Shown: piece after piece, positions 34,258 through 44,655 of the stretch
Position numbering within the stretch: position 1 is the first letter of the stretch
How the letters are laid out: each line of letters opens with the position of its first letter
Assembly: GCA_963932465.1 (NCBI GenBank)
Contig: OZ010786.1
Coordinates: 592,585,038 to 592,649,037 of the forward strand
Origin: Maratus speciosus
Lineage: Eukaryota > Arthropoda > Arachnida > Araneae > Salticidae
DNA: 64,000 nucleotides
Direction: 5' to 3'
Notes under the pieces: model-generated
The model's input: only the letters and a program-made list of their open reading frames with translations
The model's database searches: none
What the model was told of the DNA's origin: nothing
Position numbers and translations under genes: made by a program

Positions 34258-34465
34258 TTAACCCCTTCGCGACGGGAGTCCTTTACGAAATTTTTAATGT
34301 TTTATCACCGATATTTAAATACAGAAATTTGTGCCTTTTTAAATCGGGAAAATGCTCGGATTCAACAAGGCAAATTTTACAGTAAAATTTTACTGGTGGG
34401 GATAAGCAAGTATTCTTAGGCCTTTTTGCGGCACGTATACGTGCCGCTCGTCCCCAAGGGGTTAA
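34258..34465. mobile_element. TTAA MITE, 208-bp CACGTATACGTG family, copy 3 (inverted)
   Basis: TTAACCCCTTCGCGACGGG at the left, GTCCCCAAGGGGTTAA at the right; perfect 20-bp palindrome at 34428-34447, 14 bp from the right TTAA. Confidence 0.88.
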
Positions 34466-34841
34466 CGATTGAATATTTTAACAAGATAGGGAGAGTGTGA
34501 ATTAATAGTAGGAATTGAAAAAAATAGTCGCCTGTGGCAGCCCTGATGACTCTACCCATTTGAAATGTAGCAACTAATTTGGGACAAAATTTTCGACCTA
34601 AATGTCGCTACTAATTTGGGACGAAGATAGTATTTTTTATGAATTATGACATTTAATTTGTAGCTGGAGATGAAGAAACCCATCGTCAGCATTTAATAAT
34701 ATGCGTAATTTTCGAATTCACTAAATTAATTAGCGGTATTTAATTTTAGAATGAGTAGGAAAGATACATTAATTCTAATAAATAGTAAAAATGTATTATA
34801 TTGTACAGGAAATAAGTTCTGTGTACGAGTATTCACCTTCA

Positions 34842-35077
34842 TTAACCCTCTGGCTGTGCAGCCCGAGCTATGCTCGTGCATAAATTTCCCGTTAAATTAG
34901 TACTATTTGGTTGTTCCCACCAGTTATTTTTTAGCGAAAAATTTGTCTGATTTAATCAGGATGTTTTCCTCGATTAGAATAGTAAAAAATTTCTGCTTTA
35001 AAGAACCGGTAATAACGATTAAAAATTCTGTAAAAGACGCTTATCGCGAAGAATTACTTACGCAGCGAGAGGGCTAA
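34842..35077. mobile_element. TTAA MITE, GCAGC ends
   Basis: TTAACCCTCTGGCTGTGCAG at the left, CGCAGCGAGAGGGCTAA at the right. CGAGCTATGCTCG palindrome at 34864-34876. Confidence 0.7.
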
Positions 35078-35314
35078 TAATGTCCTTCAGTAAACTTCGA
35101 TACCCAATGAACTGAATTTTACTGAATCATTCCAGAACACACGGACGACTGTAAACCTGTTAAATATTGAAATTTCATCCATCGAAATTCTTCATTCATC
35201 CAATATTCATAAAGAATATAAAAAGTATGCATTATATCATACTTGCCAACCTGCAACATTACTTCCGTAAAATGTCGATTCATTTGATCCAGGTTAACCT
35301 TCCGTCTACCAGAC

Positions 35315-35329
35315 GGGTCCATTGGACCC
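35315..35329. promoter_or_regulatory. 5' internal palindrome GGGTCCATTGGACCC
   Basis: Perfect apart from the central base pair context, 17 bp inside TTAA. Likely transposase binding site, by analogy with the internal repeats of known piggyBac; inferred. Confidence 0.6.
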
Positions 35330-35493
35330 GACAGCAATATTTAATGTAAATTTTTCTCATGAAAAATAGCATTCAAAGTTTCGCGATTACATGACTTTTC
35401 CTGCAATTGTCTCCTCTATGTATATGCAATTGCGATTAAAATTTTGTTCGAAATTTTTTACCTATTTTTAATTTGTTTCATTGTTTACCACGC

Positions 35494-35508
35494 GGGTCCA
35501 TTGGACCC
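35494..35508. promoter_or_regulatory. Second 5' copy of GGGTCCATTGGACCC
   Basis: Same 15-mer about 180 bp further in, preceded by TTTACCACGC; possibly an accessory binding site. Confidence 0.5.
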
Positions 35509-35705
35509 AACATTAAAACAAACGTAATATACTGTTGCTTTCTTTTTCTAGGGTTGCCATAAATCATGAGGAGGAACAGGGTTACCATAATTGGCTGTTT
35601 ATCGCCCATTTGGCGATGGATTTTTAGCGCCAATCTCGCCAAATTTGGCGACTTTATAATGAAGTTTTGAGAACATTCTAGACTGATCTAGTAAACTTCG
35701 TGCTC

Positions 35706-35743
35706 TATATATAAAAGGTTACTTCTGGTTCAGAGAGTCATTT
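35706..35743 (+). promoter_or_regulatory. Core promoter of the transposase gene
   Basis: TATATATAAAAG at 35706-35717 and an initiator TCATTT at 35738-35743. TATAAAAG starts 30 bp before the presumed +1 A (35740), the standard arthropod spacing. No downstream element fits. Confidence 0.6.
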
Positions 35744-35846
35744 ATCAACAGACACAGTTAGTGAGCGAATGGTGTCTATTGATGTTTTTGAGTCTTTTCA
35801 TTGAAAATAGGACTTGATATTTGAAGACAAGTAATAAGTGTAGTTT

Positions 35847-35924
35847 GTAAGTGCTTTGTTATTTTACAAATATTCATCATTTTCTTATTTCCTAACTTAT
35901 TTTTTGTTAAAAACTGAATTGAAG
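35847..35924 (+). other. Possible 78-bp intron in the 5' leader
   Basis: Donor GTAAGT (35847), branch-like CTAAC (35892-35896), T-rich tract, acceptor GAAG directly before the ATG. Splicing would remove the upstream in-frame extension. Inference from signals only. Confidence 0.35.
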
Positions 35925-37595
35925 ATGAACAGAAAAAAAGTATTGACTCAAGAGGAAATTAAAAAAAATATGGAAAATCCGGACGATATAGAATTCGACA
36001 CCGATGATGAAAATCTGTCGTCTGATGAAGGTGAAGTAGATTATGTTGAAATACATAATGAAATTTCTGATTCCTACTCAGAATCTGATAATGATTCCAA
36101 TGAAGTAAATGTAGCAACCACAAGTACTTCAAATTCTACTTTTGTTTCCAAAAATAATTCACAGATCTGGTATAAGAATGAAGTTGCCAGACCACAAGGA
36201 AGACGTACTGAAATCAATATTTTACGTGAAAAATCTGGACCTTCAAGATTTGCAAATCGTGAAGTGGATTCCATATCATCCTCATTTCTTATCTATTTCC
36301 GAAAAAGACTTTTGGAAATTATAGTAAAATGGACAAACGCGGAAGGCAATAGAGTATTCGATAAAGAGTGGAAACCTATAGATATTATAGAACTTAAAAA
36401 ATTCATCGGACTTTTATTACTTATTGGAGTATATAAATCGAAAAATGAAACAGTAAGCGAACTTTGGAGCATAAAAAATGGAAGACAAATATTTCGGGAC
36501 ATTATGAGTCGCAATAGATTCACAAGTATATTACGTGTCATAAGATTTGATGATGCTGCTGAGAGGCGTAAAAGAAGATCAACTGATAAATTAGAGCCAA
36601 TAAGAGAATGCTTTGAATTGTGGAATAGCTATTTACAAGACCCTTATATTCCTAATTGGTCTATGACTGTCGATGAGCAATTAGTTTCTTTTCGTGGAAA
36701 ATGTCCTTTCCGTCAGTATATGCCATCTAAACCTGGAAAGTATGGATTGAAGTTCTGGGTTATTTGTGACAGCGTAACATCGTATGCTTGGAAACTGGAA
36801 CTATATACAGGCAAAAATGAAGTAAGAGAATCTCATCTGGGAGAAAATGTAGTTAAAAGATTGACGAAGGAAATTGAAAATTCTGGTCGTAATATTACAT
36901 GTGATAACTTTTTTACGTCATATGCATTAGCAACACATCTTACTTCAAAAAAATTATCTCTTATTGGAACAATTCGAAAAAATAAACCTGAATTACCCGC
37001 TGTGTTCAGAAATCCAAAACATCGTTCTGTATATTCTACTTTATTTGGGTTTCAAGAGAAGGCGACCATCATCTCTTACTGTCCCAGAAAAGGTAGAATT
37101 GTTACTTTGCTAAGCGCAATGCATAACACTTATGATATTGACAACAGCTTAGAAAAAAAGCCACAAATAATCCTAGATTATAATAAAACCAAAGGCGGAG
37201 TAGATACGATGGACAAAATGGTAAGAGCATATAGTGTGAAACGCATGACACGTCGGTGGCCTTTGATTGTATTTTATAATATGATCGATATAAGTGCGAT
37301 GAATGCATACATAATATGGTTGTCACTGAATGCTGAATGTGATCCGAAAATGAAAAAAAGGCGGAATTTCATTATTCAACTTGCAGAAGAATTAGTAGGT
37401 GAAGGAGGTATCGCCGTCTCAACATCTACTTCAGAACAACTTTACGCAAATAGTTTTGAACCGCCACGAAAAAAATCAAGATGTCATATTTGTCTCTCTA
37501 AAAAAGATCGAAAAACACGAACATTATGCAAGAAGTGTACGAAAAATGTTTGCGGAGAACATTCCGTCGTTATTTGTACTTCATGTACAGAATAA
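35925..37595 (+). CDS. piggyBac-family transposase, 556 aa, intact
   Basis: Cut-and-paste DDE transposase that recognises the element's ends, excises it and inserts it at TTAA. The first ATG (35925) is chosen; the frame is open further upstream but only from non-ATG codons. Order of parts: an acidic N-terminus (residues ~15-75, Asp/Glu/Ser-rich), the RNase H-like core, and a Cys-rich C-terminal domain. Catalytic residues are visible: D250 (MTVDEQL), D327 (ITCDNFF), D427 and D430 (GGVDTMDK); their spacing of 77, 100 and 3 nearly equals that of the Trichoplusia element (D268, D346, D447, D450). The tail shows C-x2-C (RCHIC), C-x2-C (CKKC), C-x2-H (CGEH) and C-x2-C (CTSC), a cross-brace zinc domain known to bind internal end repeats. 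No stops or frameshifts. Nearby MITEs with the same end could be its substrates. Confidence 0.96.
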   Translation: MNRKKVLTQEEIKKNMENPDDIEFDTDDENLSSDEGEVDYVEIHNEISDSYSESDNDSNEVNVATTSTSNSTFVSKNNSQIWYKNEVARPQGRRTEINILREKSGPSRFANREVDSISSSFLIYFRKRLLEIIVKWTNAEGNRVFDKEWKPIDIIELKKFIGLLLLIGVYKSKNETVSELWSIKNGRQIFRDIMSRNRFTSILRVIRFDDAAERRKRRSTDKLEPIRECFELWNSYLQDPYIPNWSMTVDEQLVSFRGKCPFRQYMPSKPGKYGLKFWVICDSVTSYAWKLELYTGKNEVRESHLGENVVKRLTKEIENSGRNITCDNFFTSYALATHLTSKKLSLIGTIRKNKPELPAVFRNPKHRSVYSTLFGFQEKATIISYCPRKGRIVTLLSAMHNTYDIDNSLEKKPQIILDYNKTKGGVDTMDKMVRAYSVKRMTRRWPLIVFYNMIDISAMNAYIIWLSLNAECDPKMKKRRNFIIQLAEELVGEGGIAVSTSTSEQLYANSFEPPRKKSRCHICLSKKDRKTRTLCKKCTKNVCGEHSVVICTSCTE

Positions 37596-37792
37596 TTTTA
37601 TTATGATGAAAAACGTTTTGTAGTCATTATAATATACTATATATATTACTTTCTTACTGTATGTGTTACTTTCTTACTCTATTACTATATATATCACTTT
37701 TATATATTGTATAAGGTGCATTAATAACAAATATATTCATTGTAGATAAATGGGTGTTTTGTATATTTTGAAATCCTATATATTTTACATAT

Positions 37793-37807
37793 GGGTCCAA
37801 TGGACCC
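37793..37807. promoter_or_regulatory. 3' internal palindrome GGGTCCAATGGACCC
   Basis: Mirror partner of the 5' copy, separated from the 3' terminal repeat by about 28 bp, in which CTACCA occurs a second time. Confidence 0.6.
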
Positions 37808-37854
37808 GAATGGTAGTTCTTGCATATACTTTTTTTTGGTAGTCTGAAGGTTAA

Positions 37855-39424
37855 AGACGTTTCGAACCAGAAAAAGTTTAAAGAAATGAGATTAAATAAA
37901 TTACCAACGGAAACCTGGAGTAAAATGTATAATGTCATAATAAAAAAAAAAAAAATCCAGTTAGAAACAACTTTAACCCGCTAACTCCCATCGTAGTATA
38001 TGGGTGAATAACTGAAAGTTGGGCAATTTGCATCCACTTCCAATATTTCATTAATTATACTAAAACCAAAAACTGAAAAATTTAACATATTGTAATATTT
38101 ATTATAACTTTTACCAATGATAAATGGACATATAATGATACATAAATAACTAATTTTAAGCTTTAAACAAAAGAAATCATCATTTCAGTCCCTGTCTTCT
38201 GGTACACATTTTCAATATTAAATACTTGATGTAAACATTTCTATAAATAATATTAACTTATTCTATTATATATTTAATCCTAAATCTATACAGTATGGGG
38301 AAATATAATTATCCTTTATTACTATAGATTGTATAGTAAAATATTGTAGTAAATATATTTGTCCCTGAGGTTGACCATCATCTCACTCCCTCTAAACACA
38401 CATTTAGTTTAACAGGTATTAGTTAATGCTGGCAAAATTATTTAAGTCACAACAGCATAACTAAAGTTCAACTAGCTACCATGGATGAATGTAACTTGTT
38501 CTTCTCTTTGTGTCATATTTAAAAATATATAGTTTTTGTTCTGAATAGGGATGAGTATTTTTTTGTAGCATCATTCATGTCCCCATATTTAAACTTTTAT
38601 TTATAATTAAAAAGTTTATTGCAACTTTATTTATGTAACATACAAATGCCATATGGCATATTTAATAATTTACATGCGTACAAAATTATGCAACAAAATG
38701 GCTGTGCAACTTTTAAAACAAAAAAAACCTCAATCCTAATTATTAGACACTGATGACTTGCTTCCATAAAAGTTTATCATATGCATAGAATATACATCCT
38801 TAATCTCAGAGAAGTACAGCCTTTAAATGACAAAACATGTATCATAGTATATAATTGTATGTGGTTGTTAGTATAATAATTATAAAAAATAAAAATTTTG
38901 TAATGAAATTGTCCGGTTTTCAGATATTAACCCAGATATCCTACTAACAGTTTTCCAAATTTAGTGAATTTTTCAATTCTGAAACTCCAAATTTAAACCA
39001 GAAAATTAAAATAGCAACATCGACTTTATTTTATATGAGGCCAGTGTTGTCAGATAGTAGAAAGTCAGTTTCTCCAAAATTTCTGAAACTTCCCGCAAAT
39101 CGGTTTCTACTTAAAAAAGTAAATTTTCAATTTTCAATTTACTACTGTAAAAAATGTTTAACTAATTTGAAATAAACTTTTTTCCCCAAATCCAGCCTTT
39201 TTTGAAAAAATTCCCCATTTACAAAAAATGAGCATTTAAACTCAGCAGATTGTTGGCGCAGAGTTCCCATTAAAGTTTCTTATAAGGAAAACTAGAAGGA
39301 AATTTCAGTTATAAACGCGGCAATGTACTTGTAGTATGCAATAGCATGTTTTACAAAAAGCTCAATTGTTATTCCATGAAGCACAAATTAACCAACCTCA
39401 AACAAACAACAACAAAAAAAAAGC
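37855..39424. other. Unassigned stretch; one orphan TTAA end
   Basis: TTAACCCGCTAACT then CCCATCGTAGTATATGGG (37973-38004) looks like a TTAA end with a palindrome 10 bp in. The right partner is uncertain (perhaps 39660, giving a 1.7-kb element). No gene. Confidence 0.35.
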
Positions 39425-39660
39425 TGTAACTCTTAATTGCACGATTTATTCTTTTAGGATTGTGTTTTTATTTTTATATTAAGGAATAGACACCAGAAAT
39501 CTTAAGATATATTTTTTACTTTATTTAGTAGCATATTTTTGTAATTTTTAGAGGATTAATATTTCTATATAAATATAGTGGTTGTAAGAACTTAATTTAC
39601 GTATTAAAAATTCAATAAAAAGTTGATGGAAATTTGCATCACTATGCAATTAAGGGTTAA
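39425..39660. mobile_element. TTAA MITE, CTTAATTGCA ends
   Basis: TGTAACTCTTAATTGCA at the left (TTAA decayed), TGCAATTAAGGGTTAA at the right with TGCATCACTATGCA palindrome. Confidence 0.6.
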
Positions 39661-39687
39661 AATTGTTTCTATTTCTGTTGTACATAT

Positions 39688-39730
39688 CTATACTAATAAA
39701 AGAAATGTGTCCGTGTGTCTGTCAGCGATG
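39688..39730 (+). other. Possible Helitron 5' terminus
   Basis: TCTATACTAATAAAAGAAAT then GTGTCCGTGTGTCTGTC resembles the 5' ends of insect Helitrons. No CTRR end with a hairpin was found downstream. Confidence 0.25.
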
Positions 39731-40012
39731 ACTAGGAAAATCTGCCGCACTTTTACAGTGGTCTGAAAATTTCGAGGGAAATTTAGGTGGAGACGTGGGG
39801 ATGATAGTCCAAGGCAGGTCGTCATGCACTTGTGATACGTTTAAACTGACATGTTGTAAACGACAACCACGACTACGACCCCGAGAATAATGATTGATAT
39901 CTGATATCTCCGATTTCTATATTTTATTTTTGTTTTTCAAATCAAAATCGACTTAGATCCAGTGTTGTCAGATGACTAAAATTTAACTTTAAGTAAAATA
40001 GTGAAACAAATT

Positions 40013-40126
40013 CCCCAACTTTTTCCCCCAAAATGTTGATAGCCCCCAAAAATTTCCCCATGAACTACTTGTCCCCCAAAAATTCCCCTGGAGGTTCAAA
40101 ATCCCCCAAAATGGTCACAAAATCCC
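40013..40126 (-). other. Eight C-runs of 4-5 (G-runs on minus)
   Basis: Runs begin at 40013, 40025, 40043, 40056, 40073, 40085, 40103 and 40123, mostly as CCCCCAAAA or TTCCCC, within an AT-rich surrounding. It may be a decayed mini-tandem near a GTTGTCA-type end. Confidence 0.8.
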
Positions 40127-40384
40127 CAATCTGATACAATGTATCAGGCATTCCATATTTAAATAAAAAGAAAATTACTATTGAAATTTTCTGGTGTGAA
40201 TTCAGATTCTCTGAACTGTAGAATTTCTACTACGCAATCTAACATGGGAATTAGAGGATTAACCCGGATCAAAATAACGAACTTTTTTCGGATATTAAGT
40301 TGAATATTAACAAGTATGTTATATGAACATGAGAAATATTCAAAATTATATGTGTTTGTGAAGAAGTAATTTAATATGCATTCC

Positions 40385-40760
40385 AACAGTTTGATAATTT
40401 CACATATAATTTTCCCGATGAATTTTCACTTTTAGCAGTAAAAATATTTCTCATAGAAGCAGCAATTATCTTCAAAGCAATATATCAAACAAACATACAT
40501 TTTGTTACACATTTCCTACTTGCAATACATTTTGGTTTCTGACTAAAGATTTAGCAATGCTTTTGAAATCCACTAGAAATTTTACCAGAAAACGGAAAAA
40601 TACTTTTCGAACACAGACTTTAGATAAAACTTTCATCATTAAATCATGTAAAGAATCCTAAACCATATGGTATTTTCCCAGACAAGAACTTTCATTATGT
40701 ATTCTAAACAAAAACTTTCAGAATTTAACTGAAACGTGATGTACATTCCATGTATCAAAA
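40385..40760. repeat. Dispersed copy of the ~670-bp repeat
   Basis: Shares TTTCACATATAATTTTC, ATTATCTTCAAAGCAATATA and TTTTGAAATCCACTAGA with 29700-30320. It provides the uninterrupted version of two insertion points. Confidence 0.8.
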
Positions 40761-41022
40761 TCAACTGTAAATTTGAAACAACCAGTAAAAACAACAATTT
40801 CTGTAATTTTTACTTGGATGTATGTTCCTTTTTTTTTTCTGTAATTTGTTTGTAATTTTTTCAAACCAGTTTCTTACTGAAAAAATGACGTTTTATGCAA
40901 AGAAATTCATCAGTAAGGTTCTAGAAAAACTAAAATTTTAAGATTATAAACGAAAACAGAATTTTACTTCAGTCTGTAAAACTAGAAAATAAAGCTGAAA
41001 CTTCATAAGTAGTAACTATGCT

Positions 41023-41564
41023 TTAACCCTTTTTATACTGAGGGTACTTGTTATAGTACCATTAAAATAACTTGTTATAAAATTCATTTTATACATCGAT
41101 TAGTAGTAATACAGTTTATAATGATTTATAGATGCACTACTTTATCTTGTTCCAAAAGCACAATTGGTTAGACAAAACAAAAATATTTTTAAAAGGATGA
41201 TTTCTTTTGCCTTTGCATCCTTTTAACTTTCTTGGCGTTGGTGTGGGGGAGAAGGGGATTTTTCAATTTTGTAATATTTCTATATTTCTGTTGTAAGAAC
41301 ATTATATTTGTACATTTCCCATTCTACAAAATACTAAGAAAAGCATTTAAAATAAAAAATTTGAGTGGGGTTACATAAATATTGCACTAAATCCCAGTAA
41401 ATATAAATTTAATTAATTCTTCTAAATCCTTCAATCCATCTAAAATCCCTCTAAAATTTATTAAATGATTATGCAAATCTTCTAATGTAGTTTCAAAAAT
41501 TAACGAAAAATGCTTTAGAAGATAAAATTTTCATGAATTCATATTTCAGTATATAAAGGGTTAA
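41023..41564. mobile_element. TTAA element, 542 bp, CCTTTTTATACTGA ends
   Basis: TTAACCCTTTTTATACTGA at the left; the right end reversed is TTAACCCTTTATATACTGA. Palindrome arms GGTAC/GTACC (41043-41060). The right TTAA starts the next MITE. An inverted, interrupted copy is at 48898-50572. Confidence 0.88.
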
Positions 41565-41771
41565 CACTAGAAAGGCCGGAAATTTTATTCAAGATTTATA
41601 AAAATATTTCGAACCAGAATTTTTATTTAAATCTGTTTAAATTATTTATGTAATGTTTTTCTTCTCTGTATCTTTTAAACTTATTTTATAAAGAAATTTC
41701 TGGTACTAACCGAAATATATTAATATGTTTGGGGTTAAGTGACCCCTCACGGTCTTTCTAACGAAAAAGAA
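41561..41771. mobile_element. TTAA MITE, CACTAGAAAG family, right end decayed
   Basis: TTAACACTAGAAAGGCCGG at the left; GGTCTTTCTAACG at the right. GGGTTAAGTGACCC stands at the palindrome position. Confidence 0.7.
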
Positions 41772-42206
41772 AAAAAAAACAAGCCGGAAATTGAATATCA
41801 AATGTGGCAAATGGTGTGCGTTCAGACTATAACTAGTTTTATAAATATTTTTTACACCGCATATTGTACTGAATGTATATTTTAGTGCACTTGGTAGGTG
41901 CTTATCAATTTTATTCTCTTCGAAAGCCTGTAACATCATAAAAATCCATTTGAGATTTTTTTCCCATTATCCGTAATGTAACGGAAAACTTTTGACTGTC
42001 TCTGTAATTAAACTATACATCCAATTGTCATAAAATTTGAAATGACTCGAATAATTTTGCAACAATTATATCTTTAAAATTCCAGACCATTCGGTTAGAT
42101 TGTTTTTGCTCTGTTATATGCGGACGGCCGGACAGACAGACGGACGGACTGAACGACGACTATAGGTGCTACGTATTTATATTTATTTACGGACGCACCT
42201 AAAAAC
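41772..42206. repeat. Dispersed repeat ending in a GACA-rich tract, copy B
   Basis: Partner of 28967-29423, same order of words and same MITE neighbour type at the left. Confidence 0.75.
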
Positions 42207-44655
42207 GATTTTGGCTGTAATTACCTACGGTTAAATGTAAATATAACTTGCACTCATCATATTTTTACATAAGGTAACTTACACATAGTGATCGTTTTAA
42301 GCAAACATTCGCTGAAAAGAAATGCAATTTTAATGTGTAATTTTAATAATAAACAAGGGCGAAAACAAATTCAGAGAACTTCAAAATGTCAACATTTGCC
42401 GATATTTCCATAATCGGGTTTTTATCATGTTTCAATATGTTTTTCCAAACTCATATGACGTTACATATTCACCTGCTGACGTCCATTATATTTCCAATAT
42501 GACGTAATATTAACTTTTCCATGCGTGGATTTTAAATTGTTGGCAAATGCTATACCGAAAAATGTTTCAATTTGATAGGAAACTGCTGTTAAATTAGACG
42601 TTTTTTATTAATTAAAAATTATGCAAAAATGATTTCTATTTAGGATTATTTTAGTTGCTTTGGTCGTGTTTTAATACACATGTGTGTAACATTTCACAAT
42701 TCTGGCTCACAATCTGTGGATTTGTATAGAATTACAGACAGACAATGTTTCATTTTCATATATTAGATAATCGGAGTTTATTCGGATTTAAAAATCGAGT
42801 AACCTAAATGTAAATCTGAGTAATTTAATTCCTGAGTAATCTAAAAACTAGAGTTGCATTGGATACTTTCCATTTATGCCGGAAGATCCAAAAGTTACGA
42901 ATTTGATAAAAATGCCATAATTCGAAATGTACAGATAAAAGCACGACGCGACATTCAGAGAAATGACAAAAAGACAGGGATTGTACAAATTATAGTATTT
43001 TTATGCAGAAAAATTACATGTACTTCCAACAATTGATATTTTAATTATGTCAGCAGTTTGAACAAAAACAGGGCTCGTACGCATCAAAGTATTCAGGGGA
43101 TTTTAATTTTTTTAGTACCAGAAATTTCGTAAAGTACTGGTCGCTATATCTAAAGATTGATTTGTTTCATTAAATAAGGCAGATAGAGCATTACAGAAAT
43201 TCTGGTAAAGTGGCCTTACAACTCCTTGAAGCGAACGAACCATGCAAAACTTAATTATTAAGGGAACCAGGTAAGCTGTATGTCAGCCATGTTAAAATAC
43301 ACCAACTTTATGTACCTTTTTCTCTGAAATGGTGAAAGATAGATGTCTAGATTTTTTAGAGTAGTTTGAATAAAATGCTTTACGTATTTTAGCAGACCAT
43401 TTTCTTTCTAAGTGAAACTGATTATATTTTCCAAATTAACTATACTTTTAAAAACTTTATACAAAGGGTAAAATATGAGAAAAGGAGGACGGCAACCGTA
43501 TAGTCTGGTAACCCTAACAATAGTGTAGAAAAAAGCTAAAGGCGATAAGTATAAAAATTGCATACGAGAATCAACTTCGGCAGTACGTGAGAATCAAATT
43601 TGGCAACATCTGCAAGAGAAACTTACTAAAGAATTCATAGTGGTGCGAATAGAATATAAAAACAGAATCATGTATCTAAAATTTTGGCGGATATTTGCCG
43701 ACACTCGACCGCGAAGGGTTAAATGACGACCAATGTGTCACTAATGTGCTAAAACTAATTAGAAAAAATACCTTCTATGAAATAGTTAGCTATTTAGGAT
43801 GCAACTGATTGTGCTTCTTTTATGTTACATTTTCACCAGAATTTTATAGAAACACGCCTTTGAATGCCATATAACTTTTTTGTAATACCCCCCTCCCTTC
43901 AGTTTATGAAAGGAAAACTTATTAAAAAATTCTGGTTTGATTAAAAATAACTTCTTTAAAAAAATATCCCACGGACCTGCATGTTATTAAATAATTCTAA
44001 GATTTCAGCTGTAAATAAAATTTCAGATGAAAAGATCTTCGAATAAAAAATTCAGATGACACAGAATCTCCTCCGGAATTTCGTAAATTTTCAATCTGTG
44101 AGCGGAAGAAGTCTGAATTTCTGAAATTGCGTATTTTGTCTGATTGAAAAGATTCCACAGAGCAGGAGAAATTGAAATATATATTTCATTCAAGGGAAAG
44201 CTTTGTCTGGTTTTCTATATTCAGTTCGTGAGAAGAATCTGGAATAAAGCAATATGAAATGAAATCCAAACGATTAATTTTAGATTTATTTCAATATTTT
44301 AGACCTGCCTTAGGCGATGTAAAATGAATAAATTACGCTTTTTTTGGTTTAATTTCCATATATTATCATTATATTAAACCTTAAATGCGCAATTTTTTAT
44401 TTTGTTTCGAAAAAAATTACATTTGATTCTCTGAAAGGTTTATTACTCAGAAAAAATAATGAAAAAAAAATCAGAGATACATTTTTCATATAATACGTCA
44501 ATTTTTTCTTCTGTTGCACGTCTGCAATATAAGAAAAAACTACTGTCGTGTGGTTGTTTTACGCTAAAATAATGCAAAATACTAAATATTTTAACAAGTA
44601 CGTCTCCAAATACTTTATTTTTTTTTATAATTATATATTTTATAAAACTTAACCT
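42207..44655. other. Unassigned AT-rich stretch
   Basis: 42365-42512 is copy B of the 15437 repeat. 43535-43724 is a TTAA right end (CGACCGCGAAGGGTTAA) of the 3099 family. No gene. Confidence 0.45.

Larger units (their letters stand above)
33593..34547. mobile_element. CAGGGCTGCCAC fold-back, split
   Basis: TCAGGGCTGCCACATGCGAC at the left; GTCGCCTGTGGCAGCCCTGA at the right. Contains the MITE at 34258 and the CGCCAA palindromes at 33934-34003. A related single end is at 46489. Confidence 0.65.
32997..34630. mobile_element. Stowaway-like (Tc1/mariner) composite element
   Basis: Left end CTCCCTCTGTCCTAAATTAG; the right end reversed is CTATCTTCGTCCCAAATTAG, with TA at both sides. It contains at least three other insertions, so the original element was short. 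The right end is duplicated internally (CAACTAATTTGGGACA). Confidence 0.45.
35294..37854 (+). mobile_element. Complete piggyBac transposon
   Basis: TTAA at 35294-35297 and 37851-37854 frame a 2553-bp element, close to the 2.4-2.5 kb of known piggyBacs. Terminal repeats are CCTTCCGTCTACCA and, inverted from the right, CCTTCAGACTACCA. Internal inverted copies of GGGTCCATTGGACCC follow after 2-3 bp at the 5' end and about 28 bp at the 3' end. It holds one promoter, one transposase gene and short untranslated parts. Ends, duplications and frame are all intact, so recent arrival is likely. Confidence 0.95.

Noticed and set aside
36074..37326. Additional frames inside the piggyBac gene on both strands
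   Set aside because: Shadows of the 556-codon transposase.
39688..39730. Definite Helitron
   Set aside because: Only a 5'-like word; no 3' hairpin with CTRR and no Rep/helicase frame.
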